Of a stretch of 64,000 bases of DNA, positions 20,934 through 36,300 are shown one piece after another (the stretch's first letter is position 1; every line of letters begins with the position of its first letter). The notes under the pieces were generated by a model. It had not been told where the DNA came from, made no database searches, and saw nothing but the letters and a program-made list of their open reading frames with translations. Made by a program: the position numbers and the translations under genes. The stretch covers positions 930,001 to 994,000 of the forward strand of contig JANATF010000004.1 in assembly GCA_029449245.1 (NCBI GenBank), given 5' to 3'. This stretch comes from Mortierella alpina (lineage: Eukaryota > Mortierellomycota > Mortierellomycetes > Mortierellales > Mortierellaceae).

Positions 20934-22289
20934 GGCGTTGAGGTAGCTCTGTCAAGGAGCTGTAGGTTTGATAGGCGGGTACACTCTGAAAGGGGAGTGG
21001 AGAGTCGACTGCAGCGTGTCGAATGAAGCAGCGGATTTGGAATGAGTCTGTGGGGGTGCTCAGGGCGTGAGTAACACAAGGTCAATGCAGGGAGGAATGA
21101 AGGGCAGATGGATCAATGGCGAGCTCGAAGATGAGGACCTGACGAGGGATGCGCTGCTCTAGTCGCCAGGAGGAGAGCAGGAAGCGCGAGGAAGGCAGCG
21201 AGGAGGGGACTCAAGGACGGAACGAGAGAAGGGAGAGAGGGAGACGAGGAGCAGAGAGGAAGGAAAGAGAGGAAAGGAAACAAAGCGAGAGCGGGAGAGG
21301 CAAAAAGGACAAGGAAGGAAGAAAAAAAAATAGAAAGCGCACTACGCTCTTTTTTTTTTAGACATGTGGTATGGGCTATGGGTATGGCTGAGGCTGTTGT
21401 GTTGTCCAACCCGCCGTGCACCAAACGGGAAAGTTTTATCCCCCTGGGCGTGCATTTTTGGGCTTTCGGGTTGTTTGTGCACAACCAATAGACTACAGTC
21501 GGTCCAGCAGACACCTCCTCACAAGGCGCTACTTTTTTCAAAGAGCACTTCGTTTTATATCGTGTCACTCTAACGCGCACCTATTCCTCCGCTGACGAGA
21601 GTGTCTGTTTGGATGCACATCTGGCCCACCAGAGCGTCGCTTGAGGTGATACATGCCCATATGCCCAGGGTGAGTCAAGCAGGAGGACTTCGACCCCTTC
21701 GTCTTCACCCCTCAACGATCCCCTAGCACAATGCTCTTGCGCGGATTAGCAACACGCTACTGGCCAGCGAGGCAGTGTTTTCTGTGCGCTGTCTGCGTCC
21801 AGGCCGACTCTCGTTCCTCTGGCTGGACTTGAATACGCCAACAGCCCAGCCTGCTCGGACATCCATGGGCACGAGGCGAACTCACAGCAGTGTGTGGAGT
21901 CTCCAGCCGATGATGGGCAGTGAGTGGAGGCGGTTTCTTTATCTGTGCACAGGTTCAATTGCGAGGGTGCAGTGCTGGGTGGGGGAGTGCATATACAGAA
22001 CAGGGATGAGGCGACATGCACTTAGAGGAGAGGCACACACCGTCCCCAAAGTGCATGAATGCAATAATTGCATTATCGAAATTCGTGAAACGGTGGTATC
22101 CCTTGGTCGCTCTCTTTCTTCGCTCTCTCTCTCTCTCTCTGCTCTCTCTCCCTGTCTCTTTCTCTCCTTCTCTGCCTCTCGCCTTCTCTCTTGCTCCATC
22201 TGTCCATCCATCCCTCGTCCCACTGCAACCAGCTACATCCATCAGCACATCATCTAGCTCTCCATCCCCTCGTCTGAATCATCAACATC
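20934..22289. other. Divergent promoter region, TMEM184-like gene and septin
   Basis: About 1.36 kb between two divergent starts. It holds a purine-rich patch at 21160-21340 and a CT microsatellite just upstream of the septin. No gene seen; the open frames follow these skewed tracts. Confidence 0.55.
22108..22190 (+). repeat. CT-rich tract upstream of septin
   Basis: Imperfect CT/TCTC tract of about 80 bp, ending about 100 bp before the septin ATG. Pyrimidine tracts of this kind are common in fungal core promoters. Confidence 0.75.
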
Positions 22290-24776
22290 ATGTCGCCATC
22301 TCAAGTCGGAGCCGGCATCGGCATTGCCAACTTGCCCAACCAGCGCCACAAGATTGTCGCCAAACGCGGTGCCAACTTCACGCTGATGGTCTGTGGTACG
22401 TAGTAAACCAGAATAAGCCAACATCAACAAAAGGATGTGCGTTGAGCTAGAATGGAGCACAAGAAGAAGACGCGGAAACCGCCAAGATGACATCGCATAG
22501 TGACTGAAAAGATTGAAAAGCGAGATGAGATCTACTTGGACTGACTGAACTTGTGCGGCTCCTTCCCTTTTGCGAACTGATAGGCGAGTCTGGACTCGGC
22601 AAGACCACCTTCATCAACACTCTTTTCACCACCACCATCAAAACGCCCAAGAACCAGAAGCGCCGTTTCAACAAGTCGGCTGAGAAGACTGTCGAGATTG
22701 AAATCATCCGTGCTGGTACGTTAGCGCCTTCAAGAGGCCGTGTGTTTACCATGGCATAGGGACATGCGCTCGACAGTTGGCAGTGCTAGGGAGGCAACGC
22801 CACAGGCATAGGCAAAACACCTCTGAAAGCAAGCCTATCTGCGTGTGTGTGTGGGGGGGGGCAGGGTGATCAAGGACTTTCGGTTGTTTTTTTAGATGTC
22901 TATCCTAGACGCAAACAGAACTGGCTCCCTTGCCAGCTGTCTCCTTTTGTCCGTCTTTTTCCTTTGAGCCCTTCAAAGTGTCCCCCCTCTCCCTTTGCAA
23001 CCTTTCCCCTTTTTTCATGTTTTTTTTCTGGGCCTGCCGATGAAGTATAGCGCCAATGCTTCAGTGTTGGAGAGTGTTCACGACTGAGTGCTCAATCCTC
23101 TTACAGGCGTAAGGACTTGTATGGCATAGGTCATACCACCGTTCTTTCTCCCAAAGCCGGCGCCATGGTGAATGCCGGTCCAACCCTCGTTTTGCTCTCG
23201 CTTCTGCTGTCTTTGCGCGCTCTGTAAAAACTTTTTTTTTCAATCTGAGCATGCTCTCATCGGGGAGAAATAGCAAGAGGCTAGCCGAGTCCCTGAAAAA
23301 AAACATACAGGTTGAGATTTTGCAGCAAAGGGATGCAGCAAGGAGTCTAACACAAGTGACTTTTTCTCGTTTTTGTTATTTATGATTTCCATGTAACAGA
23401 ACTGGAAGAGAAGCAGTTCAACGTGAAGCTGTCGGTGATTGACACTCCCGGATTCGGAGACTACACCAACAATCGCGACAGCTGGATGCCCATTATCGAC
23501 TTTATTGACGACCAGCACGAGTCCCACATGCGTCAGGAGCAGCAGCCCAAGCGCCAGGAACTGAGCGACATGCGTGTTCACTGCTGCCTGTATTTTATTC
23601 GCCCCACGGGTCACACGCTGAAGCCCTTGGATATTGAGGTCATGAAGCGTTTGGGAACCCGTGTGAACCTGATTCCAGTCATTGCCAAGGCTGATACCAT
23701 GACACCAACGGACCTGCACAAGTTCAAGAAACGCGTAGGTTGAAATACGGTCTCGAGGAATTCGGAAGCAGAAACGGAAATAACGATGCTAACATTTTTT
23801 TTCGATATTGCAGATCTTGGAGGTCATTGCTGCCCAAAACATCCAGTGCTACACTTTCCCTCTCGAAAGTGATGATGAGGCCAGCACCAAGCGCAATATG
23901 AGCATCATGGTACGATAGCAGTCGATAGCAGCTTGTTTACTGTTTCGGATGAAAACTCTTTCATATTCCTGCTCTCTAACGTATTCTTCGCCAATCATTA
24001 TAGGCGGCTATGCCATTCTCCATCATTGGAAGCACGGAGGATGTCCTCACGGCCGATGGTCGCACGGTCAAGGGTCGTCAGTACTCCTGGGGTGTTGCGG
24101 AAGGTACATACCCCCGCTGATTTCCGTTTCTTTTCAATGAAGCTATTTATGCGATCGACTTACCGCTTCTGCTTTGTGAACACCTCCTTTCCTCCCTAGT
24201 CGAGAATGAGGATCACTGCGACTTCAAGAAACTTCGCCAGCTGTTGATCCGTACACACATGTTGGACCTCATTAGCTCGACTGAGGAGACACACTACGAA
24301 ATCTATCGCCATGCTCAAATGGAGACCCGCAAGATCGGAGAGCCCAAGTAAGTGACAACTGTCGTGCAAGGAGGAGCAACACGGCACCCTTCGTTGTTGT
24401 AATATCTGGTTCTGACTTGCATTCATTTTCTAATTTTGCAGGGTTAAGACGGTTACGAATCCCAAGTGGAAGGAAGAAGAAGAGGCCCTTCGTAAGCGCT
24501 TCACGGAGCAGGTCAGACTGGAGGAGAACAGGTTCCGATCATGGGAGCAGCAGGTACGACGTCCCCACCCATGATACTCTATGAATGATCAGATACCGCT
24601 TCGATTCCCACATCCGTGCGCTAACAGCTCTCCTTGTCTCTGTTCATCCCCTATCGTAGCTCATTGCTGAGCGTGACCGCCTGAACAAGGATTTGGAGGC
24701 GGAGCATTCGCATATCAAGGCTCTGGAAGCCGAATTGGAGTCGATGCAGGCTGGCCTCTCGCCCAAGCGAAAGTAG
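22290..24776 (+). CDS. CDC11: Septin, Cdc11/AspA-like
   Basis: Filament-forming GTPase of the septin ring, acting in septation and cortical organisation. Eight exons (22290-22395, 22584-22715, 23400-23734, 23814-23909, 24004-24103, 24200-24347, 24442-24553, 24660-24776) give 381 residues. The P-loop GESGLGKT is at residues 36-43, G3 DTPGFG begins at residue 94, and G4 AKAD is at 175-178. The septin-unique element includes [13 protein letters not shown]. The C-terminus (about residues 310-375) is a short coiled coil beginning NPKWKEEEE, as in the Cdc11 group. Cdc11 orthologues often have altered nucleotide-binding residues, but here they look intact. Assignment to Cdc11 rather than another septin class is from overall pattern and is less certain than the family. 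Confidence 0.93.
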
Positions 24777-25352
24777 ATCCGGAAAAGAGAACAAGAAAAA
24801 ATACCACTCTCCGTCAATACTCAGTTTCACCAGGCTAGGTCTCTTCTCTCTCTTCTTATCTTCTTTGAGAAGAATAGGGAAAGGGGATCGCCAGGATTAC
24901 AAAAAAGAAGAGGGAGCCGTTGCTTTCCTTTTTTTTTCTAACTTAATACCTCACCATAGTAGTAAAGCCTCGATGTAATAGTGTTCATGATCTGTTGATA
25001 ACATTCCAGTGGGAAGTCTCTTTTTTCATTGATGTTGTTGTTTGTTCGTTTCAAACACACACGCACGCATGCATGCATGAGATACAAATCCGAACGTACG
25101 ATCCTTCCTCCTTCCCGCCCGCTCCTCGAGCATTTTTGCTGTTGTTGTAAAGCAATTGGACTGGAACAGCAAGGAGGCCTTGGCTGTCAGTAATCCGTCG
25201 GAACAGGTTTCTTTTATTTCTTTGCTACAATCATTCTTGTCCCTCTCTCCTTTTGCACGCGTTTTGTCGCGATGGCCCAGGATAACAGGAACAAAAAGAT
25301 TTTTATACTTGGTCAAGATTCCCCTGTACAAGTCTGTCGGCTGCTTTTGCCT
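24777..25352. other. Convergent 3' region, septin and beta-tubulin
   Basis: About 575 bp between two convergent stops. AT-rich, with poly-T and poly-A runs, consistent with the two 3' UTRs. No gene seen. Confidence 0.55.
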
Positions 25353-27896
<2,544 letters not shown>

Positions 27897-30203
27897 GGTT
27901 GGCTACGTTTTTTTTTCAAAGGGGTGGTGGTGGAGAGGCTAAAGAAAGAGAGAGGAAAGTAGAAATGGTCGAACAACGAAAGGGAAAAGAGGAAAGCGGA
28001 GTGAGAAAAGCGATTCTGGGAGGAAGGTAAGAGACAATGATTTAATGGATTGAGGACGAGTGAGAGACAATGGGATCAAAAGTTAGAGGACAAGGACAAG
28101 GATAAGGAGAAGAAAATAGAAACCAGCGAGACCGACGCGTCGCTGGGCGACCTTAAATATGGCTCCTCGTTTGGGTATGTGCACACTCACTGCATGCGCT
28201 CTTTTCTTCGTGTTGCGTCTGTCTCAACTCATGGGATGTCCGTTCTTGGAGACAGGGACAGGGTTGCATCCCCTGATAGAGAGAGCGGGACAAAATCAGG
28301 TTGCCGCGCATTGCTCCCAGCCAGTTCAGGCTGCAGGAGTACTCTCCCAGCCATCAGGCTGCATCCTATCCTCACTATCCAGCGCCAGCGCCAGCACCAG
28401 GATCATCATCTTCTAATTCAACATTACCTACCGTGGTCCACCGCGAAAACTACTGCAGCAGGCACCCACTGCGAAATGCTGGCTCTCGTACGCCTAGAGT
28501 GTGGAGACTGAACCTAAGACTTGGCAAGTCACTTGCTGGGTTGTACATCGCGCCGTTCTCGTTTCTTTTCTTCCACTGGGACGGCTGATCTGCTGCCAGT
28601 CTTACATCCAGACGTGCTTGTCTCCCGCACAACACCACGACAATAGCGAACCATCAGTGTGAACGAGGCACACAGCCTTTTAGGACGCCATGAGCGCGGC
28701 AATAGGGGAGAGGTCTTAATCCAAGGTTTTTATTGGCCAAGCTCTGTCTCCCAGTACGCGATAGTCACCCAGTCCTCACCCCCGGCTACTTCCATAACAG
28801 GAAGTAGGAGAGCAAGGTTCGCTCGCTGCGGATAAGGTTTGCAGCGTGCTCCAATCGGGCAGATGCGGGGACCCTGCACGTGAAAGAGCCTCCATGGGCA
28901 GCCATTGGAGGCCCTTGCTAAAGTGCCAGTGGAGGCAGAGCAGGCACGCAGCAGAGCCGAGGTATGTCAGCTTCCCATGGTACAAGGCACATGCAGTCCC
29001 ACAGCGCCATGCACAACCCACATGGCACAGAACAGACTACGTGAGAAGGACATTGAAAACAATGCCTCCACAACAACCACAACCACGCGGCATCTGCGAG
29101 CCTCCAAGCTGTGGACCATTGGCCAGTAGGAAGACCCATCCAGTCACTGGCCGCATTCGCCCGGCAAGTGCCCTTAATTTTCTACAGGCACTGTAGGTCA
29201 GTGGCATGCTTGGATGTTTGTTCTTTGCTCGCGCCTCAATGCTGCAAGGTCGCTTTCTGGCATGCACTTTCTACCTCCGTTTGATAACACACATCCACGC
29301 ACATATTAGATATGCTCCCGGGGTTGATCGATCTGAGATGTAGCTGAGAAAGAAGAAAGGAAAGAAGATGAAAAAAAAATAGTTGACCCCGCACCGTCCC
29401 TTCGAGCCGAAAATAGCGAGCAAAATTTAATTCGCTCGCCTGTGCCTGAACGACTCAATGAGTAATATTTTCAGACTTGTGCTTCTCGCTTTTCTCTTCT
29501 CGCTTCACACTCTCTCTTCCTTCTCCTCCTTTCCTTCCTCTTTCTTTCTTTCCTTCTCTTCACTCCTCTCCTCTCCCCCACTCCACTCTACTCTACCGCG
29601 ACTCTACTCTGTTCCACCTCCATCCCACCCGTCCTTGCTTCGACTTTACCTTCTAACTCCACCCCCTGCGACCCGCATAGCTGCTGGTAAGCCTCTCGTC
29701 CTGATCTGACCCCGTATTGCGCCTCGATCCAGGGCCTCGCTGCAGGAACACCACGCTACCCGACCCATGGGACGCACCAGGTGGGATCCGACAGGATCAA
29801 GAGGCAGTCTTTCCATTTTTACGATATTTCCTCGGGACTCGAGCTCAGATCTACTCCGACACAGCAGGCATGGGCGACACCGGGATCTGACCCTCTCCAT
29901 CTGGCAAAGGCCTGATCTCTGGGCAATGAGGACAGCAACTTGCTGAAGGATGCGATCGCAAACATTCAGAAATTCAGAACAGCATGCGGCTTTGGACCGC
30001 CTCCGTTGTCGATCTGGATCTGTCATCACAAGCGACCCGGATGGCTGGATCTTGTTTCTGATGAGAACCCGCCTCTGACCGACCGCCTTTTTCTTGCATT
30101 CCTCCTTGTCACTTTGCTTCTCTGCTCTTTGTCACTGTTGGCAGTTATCCCACATCTTTCCTCTCTCTCCAGGACACTATAATCTCAAGAACACACAAGA
30201 AAA
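27897..30203. other. Divergent promoter region, beta-tubulin and AGC carrier
   Basis: About 2.3 kb. The side next to tubulin is purine-rich on the plus strand. The middle (28300-29250) is of ordinary composition, with short open frames that lack starts, splice sites or family motifs. The carrier side has a long CT tract. No gene supported; an unrecognised noncoding RNA cannot be excluded. Confidence 0.5.
29502..29600 (+). repeat. Pyrimidine-rich tract upstream of the AGC carrier
   Basis: About 100 bp that is almost entirely C and T, 600-700 bp before the AGC start. It probably lies near the transcription start of a gene with a long 5' leader or 5' UTR intron. Confidence 0.6.
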
Positions 30204-32527
30204 ATGTCACCGTCATTACCATCGCGCTCCTCCAACGAGGAGGTCTCTATTGAGCGCTACAAGCGTGTCTTCTACAAGTTTGCATCGATCGACAAGAACG
30301 GTGAAAAGTTCATGACCAAGGAGGACTTTGTGAACGCCATCGCTCCCGGCGAGGACTACAAGAGACTGCAGAGATCTCAATATGGCATCCTGTTCAACGT
30401 CGCCGATCAGACCAAGAGCGGCGTACTGTCCCTGTCCGATTTGTAAGTTGTAAAGACAATCGTCGTAGTGTGTTGGTGAGTGTCAAGCAGTTATTCTTGG
30501 GACTAACCCATTCCCTCTTTCTCACTCTCTCCCCCTGTCTTCCGTTGTTCCTGCAGCACCGTTTTTGAGAACCTGCTGTCTCGCCCTGATGCTGAGTACG
30601 AAATCGCCTTCCGCCTCTTCGACACCACGGGCTCGGGCAAGATCACCCGGGACCAGTTCAAGCAGATCCTCTCTGCCAACATCGGCAAGGACGCCATCCC
30701 CTTCGATTTTGAGTGCGAGTGGCTCAAGCTGTACACGGGCGGCAAGAACGCTACGCATGAGATGCCCTACAAAGAGTTCACTCAGCTCCTCAAGGGTCTC
30801 CAGGCCGAGCGTGTTCGTCAAGCCTTCAAGCACTACGATACCCAGGCCATCGGCTACATTAGCCCCGATGAGTTCAAGAAGATTATGGTCGACATTGCTG
30901 GACACAAGCTGTCAGACAATGTCCTCGACAACCTGCCCACGCTCTGCAACATCTATGCCAGCAATAAGATCTCCTTTGCCAACGTGATGGCTTTCTACAA
31001 CGTTATCCGCGAGGTGGACATGGTCGAGCGGATCGTCCGCAAGGCTGCCTCGAACAGCAAGGATGGTTCCGTCACAAAAGCCGACTTTTTGCACACTGCC
31101 GCCAAGGAGACCCGTTTCTCACTGTTTACACCCATGGAGGCCGATATCATCTTCCACTTTGCAAGCCTTGAAAACACCTCTGGAAAGTTAACCCTTCGCG
31201 ATTTCTCACGGCTCCTCGAGTCCAAGTGGGAGCATGCTGCTGCCCCCGTCACTGTCCTCGCTCAGCCTGAGGCTAAGCACGGCCATGTCCATGACCTTTT
31301 GAAGGGATCCTGTAAGACCTTTTTTTCACACGACAATGCTTTGCTCTGTCTTGATGGCGTCTTATTTTTTACTAATCTACGATGGCCTATGTGATATGAT
31401 TATAGATGGCTTCTTGCTGGGTTCGATCAGTGGTGCCGTTGGAGCGACTGTCGTCTACCCCATCGATCTTGTCAAGACCCGTATGCAGAACCAGCGCTCC
31501 AAGGTTGTGGGCGAGCTCCTGTACAAGAACAGTATCGATTGCTTCAAGAAGGTGATCAAGAACGAGGGTGTCTTGGGCCTCTACCGTGGTCTGGGTCCTC
31601 AGCTTGTGGTACGTCGCAAAGCGTTTGTCAAAATCCTCGAAGGACATAATTGTTTAGACTGCATTAGAAGCCCCACCTTAATCGCTGCTATCGTCTCTTT
31701 CTCCAACAAAATAGGGTGTTGCACCAGAAAAAGCCATCAAGTTGACCATGAACGATCTCGTCCGGAGAAACCTCACTGACAAGGATGGCAACATTTCGTT
31801 TACTGCAGAGCTGATTGCTGGAGGTGTCGCTGGTGGATCCCAGGTCGTTTTCACCAACCCCCTGGAGATTGTCAAGATTCGCCTCCAGGTCGCTGGTGAG
31901 GCTGCCAAGACACTGGACGCACCCCGTCCTGGTGCCGTGGCCATTGTCCGCAACTTGGGTATCATTGGTCTTTACAAGGGAGCCAGCGCCTGCTTGCTCC
32001 GTGATATCCCCTTCTCTGCCATCTATTTCCCAGTCTATGCTCACTTGAAGAAGGATCTCTTCAACGAAGGACCCGACCACCGCCTCGCGATCGGTGAGCT
32101 GTTGATGGCCGGCGCCATTGCCGGTATGCCCGCTGCTTACTTTACGACGCCCGCGGATGTGATCAAGACCCGTTTGCAGGTGGAGGCCAAGAAGGGCCAG
32201 AGCAGTTACAACGGCATCCGGGATGCGGCCCGCACCATCTACCGCGAGGAGGGCTTCCGTGCCTTCTTCAAGGGCGGACCAGCCCGTATCTTCCGTTCGT
32301 CGCCCCAGTTTGGTACCACGCTGATGGTGTACGAGATGTTGCAGCGCGCGTTCCCCTTTGACGCGTCGCCCGAGACCGCCAACAAGGCCATGGGAGCACA
32401 GATCGCGTCTGTAGATGACCTGAGCTACCTCAAGTCCAAGAACGCGCTCAAGATTCTTTTGGACGTTCACTACAAGTTTGGCATCGTGCCCTCCAATGTC
32501 AAGATTCCCGGCGTTGCGACAGCATAG
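30204..32527 (+). CDS. AGC1: Mitochondrial aspartate/glutamate carrier with EF-hands (aralar/citrin type)
   Basis: Calcium-regulated inner-membrane exchanger of aspartate for glutamate, part of the malate-aspartate NADH shuttle. Four exons (30204-30442, 30557-31311, 31406-31608, 31715-32527) give 669 residues, close to the animal proteins and shorter than yeast Agc1. Residues 1-310 hold EF-hand repeats; the first is [13 protein letters not shown] and later loops are more degenerate. A linker follows. The carrier domain starts near residue 335, with signatures [20 protein letters not shown] and [10 protein letters not shown]. Two of three inter-domain splice sites lie inside the first carrier repeat. 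The C-terminal helix region after the carrier is present. Confidence 0.95.
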
Positions 32528-33356
32528 CCGCCGTTGCAATCCCCCTATTTTCTTTTTTACTTTCTTCTAAACATCTCAGCATTGCAGCATTACATTCCCA
32601 TAGATAGAGTAACAGAATATGACAAACACACGACAAAAAGAGACGCCATTTATGAACACAAAGCCCTGAACTGTGGAGAGACGGAAATAGACACGACTGC
32701 GCGCGTGCCGTGTATTTGTGTGCGAGTGTGCGCAGGGATCTGCCGATCCCACTGACCGCTCACTCCCACCCGTATACCAGGCACAGGCACAACTCAGGCA
32801 CAGCATAGCCCGTTGCCCACTGGCTGCTTGCTGCTTGCTGCAGGTACCAGAGGACAGGTAGAGGAGGAGGACAGGCAGGCAGTGGTGTGTGGATTGTGTT
32901 TTCAGGCACCCTCTTCTGCAGCCCCTTTTTTTCACAGTCTGGCCATCCTGCCTGCCCGTATGATCAATGATGTATCCTCGCCAAGCAGCCATGCTCATAC
33001 TCGCCCCTTTTGACCGATACATCCGCTGCCTTCTTTTCGTGGTCCTTGGCCTCGTGCCCGTGTAGGCCATGGTCCTCTTTTTTTCTCTGTTTGTTCTTCC
33101 CTTTCCTCCGTTTCCCTTTCCGTTTTTTTGTTCCTTCCTCATTCCTCCTCTCCATTCCATCGCGGCGCGTTCGCATTCCTCACTTCTTTTTTTGTCTGTT
33201 CATTCGTGTCTTCTCCACAAATGCCGTGTGACCCATAGACTAACCTTCACGCCCGCCTATACTCTGATATCCCACTCGCTCCAGCTTGCAACCCTCACAT
33301 CCCAAACGACCAACCATATCAGGATCACCCCACACACCCCACAGCCTAGAACAAGG
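32528..33356. other. Intergenic: AGC 3' region and PIPK promoter
   Basis: About 830 bp between tandem plus-strand genes. It includes a T/C-rich patch at 33070-33210 before the kinase. No gene seen. Confidence 0.5.
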
Positions 33357-36300
33357 ATGTGGACGCTTGTCTGGTTCGTGGTGGGTCTCCTCACAGGGCT
33401 GGCCTTTGCTGTCTCCATGCCCAACGTCCCTGCGCTAGCCTCGTTCAAACGGTAGGATTTTTTTTTGAGCACCCAACAAGAGTGAGAACCAAATCACTGA
33501 CACTGACACTAACACCCTCTTCTAACAAAAAAAATATTCAGGAACCGCAATGACCCCTCAAAATCAAAAGCAAGCAACTCGCACCAGCCTAAAGAGTCGA
33601 GTCCTCCACTACCCTCCTCAACACCAACGCCAGCTCCACAGGAACCCAAACAGCAGAGCACGGCCTTTAATGTACCACCACCTTCAACTCCCACCAACCG
33701 GACCCGCCGACTGGGCCTGGTCGAATTTGACCCTCTCTCAGCTACCGGCTTGTCCAGCAAGCCATCTGGCAAGATAGCAGCGGAATCAATTGGGCGCAGG
33801 AGAATCAACCGTGGGAGCCTACGCTCCAGGGTTCCCTTGCAGCACCGGGAAACACTGCAGGAAAAAAAATCCAAGGAAGCCAGCATTCGACGAGCACTCC
33901 TACAACAAAAGCTAGCCCCAGAACCAGCCGAGCCCGATCCCATCCCAATTGATGCCGAGTCACGGTGGAGAGACCATCATTTGAAGCGACAATGGGCGCA
34001 GTCGATGCTAATAGAATCCATGGAGCCTGTGCTCTCTCGTCACCTTCGCCACTCTATCAAAGCAGTGCTTCACTTCACCAGTGTCGGCCCAGAAACCATG
34101 GACTTGAAGGCTGCCACGCAGGGATTGGGGCATTGGGACTCGTTTATTACACCCATCGTGTTACCGCAACCGCAGCAACCAGCACCACCGCCTCTGTCAT
34201 CAGCGACATCTCAAGCACCAGCACCAAGAACTTCCCTAATGTCAATCCATGAGACGCGTCCTGTATCAGCAATCAAACATCGCAGCGGCACTCGAGCAAA
34301 TGCGCTGTCTAATGTCGCTGCCGCAGAATCAACGAGAGCATCAGAGGGTACCAGAGCAGAGCAGTTGGAGCCATCGTTGCCCGTGTCCTCTGTACCTATA
34401 AGCAGCATAGTCCCGCCAGCGATCTCAACCTTGCCAGAAGTACCTGAACCCACAGCACAGAAAGGAAGACAGCGATCTTCGTCAATCCGATCCCTCATGC
34501 CTATCATCGTACGCGGCTTCAGCTCATCCTCCGAACGAGCAGACCAGGAGATGACTGCAGTCAATGATGCTTCAGCAAGCAAGTCAGCCACTGGACCTGA
34601 AGAGTTCACTGAGATCGACCTGGGTCCACCCATTTCCTCAACACCTTCCAACGATCACACCCTTCCTCACAAAGAATCCGACTTGAAGGCACCGGAGCCA
34701 CCGCCCAAAGATCGCGACCTCAAGATGCTGGAACCAGGACTTTTGAACCACGGACGGAACAAGCAGCTCAGTGAATCCCACAGTCAGGATACCATGTTTC
34801 AGCAGGACGAATCTGGACTACTTTCAAGACCGTCGCGACTGTGGAGTAAGGTGCGTAGGGTTGTCCAGGGGGATTCCAGGCAAGGAGGAGGACAGTCTAG
34901 AAACTCAATCTACTTATCGGCCACTGGAGCATATGCAGGAGCCGTGAGATCCGTGTCCGACACACATCTTCCGACCACGTCGTCGTCGTCTAGGGATTCA
35001 TCCCTCAACAATGGCATTCCGTCGTTTGGCAGCAGTGCTCTCAGTCTGCTGAGTGAGGATCAAATGTCGTCACAGGCAGAGCCTAGCATTCAGGCCAACA
35101 ACATCAGTCCCTCTGCACTGAGAATCTCTGTGGTTGCGTTCGAGACCCCTCCAGAAACAGCAGCCAACTCCCCGACACCCATATCGTCGCCCACAAGAGC
35201 GAGTGGGAAATCAGCTCATCAGCACAACTTGCCAGGACTTGCACGCAGATCGTCTACCAAGAGCTCTGCTGTCGCTGCCGAGGTCACGACAGCCGAATCC
35301 CGTGTCAGCCAGTTCACATACTCTTGGCAACAAGCGCGTTCAGAATCCGCAAGTCACTCTCGAGTGCAATCCAACAACACGACGGACAACGTGGATGAAG
35401 CCATGATCGATAGCCTCTCCATTCAAGATGAACAGTTTGCAACAACCCCATCAACCGCTGAGCGCTCCAGCATGAAGAGTTCGCTGCTGCTACATCCTTC
35501 AAGAATCGTGGAGGACGCCAACATTGGTAAAGCCGCCGACAAAGGAACTGGTAATAATAAGCAACTCACGCGCTCAAAGTCCACTTCAGACGCGCAAAAG
35601 CGTGATGCATATCATCAGCGGCGTCACGATATTGAAAAGTCCATCCTGGGACAGCAACAACAGCAGCCAACTCGATTGACGGACTGCGCTAGCCCAGCTA
35701 AGCAACGTATCTCGCTGGACCAGCAACAAGAGCGCTGCCCACCATCACCCACCGTGGCCAGGAACGGCAGCAGCAACACTCGGCCCTCGACGACAACGAC
35801 GACGTCGACAACAACAACAACAACCTCCACTTCATGGCTATCACCTTCTCAGCTACTGAATGGCATCCAACCTGGTGACACCCCACACTCGCCCACGAAA
35901 CAGGATCGACGTAGATCAGCCATCAGTTTCGGAGGCTACTTTGCGAACCCTTCATCCGAGGCGGTCAGAAAGGTGCGCGACCAGAGGGAGCACTCTGTCT
36001 CGGGTCTGGAGACGGATGATGCCAAGGGAGAACTCATTCATATGAGACGCACCGCGTTCTTTGAGAAATCCACCTCGCCACCACTGCCATCGACAAGTAT
36101 GTTATCGTCCATGCTGCAATCAAGCCTTCCTGCAGTGTTACCAGGCGCGCATCACAATGGCTCTGGATCGTCATCGGGGCTCTCACGGTCGCCAAGTAAA
36201 GCCTACGAGTTAGCACTATACCATCAGCGACGCATCTCGACAGAACTAACGCGCCCACTCTCGGCCATTACTGCTCAGAGCGTCGCAGGCGTTGGAACCG

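Noticed and set aside
28846-29196. Plus-strand open frame between tubulin and the AGC carrier
   Set aside because: Composition is not protein-like, no ATG in a good context, and it overlaps other equally good frames.
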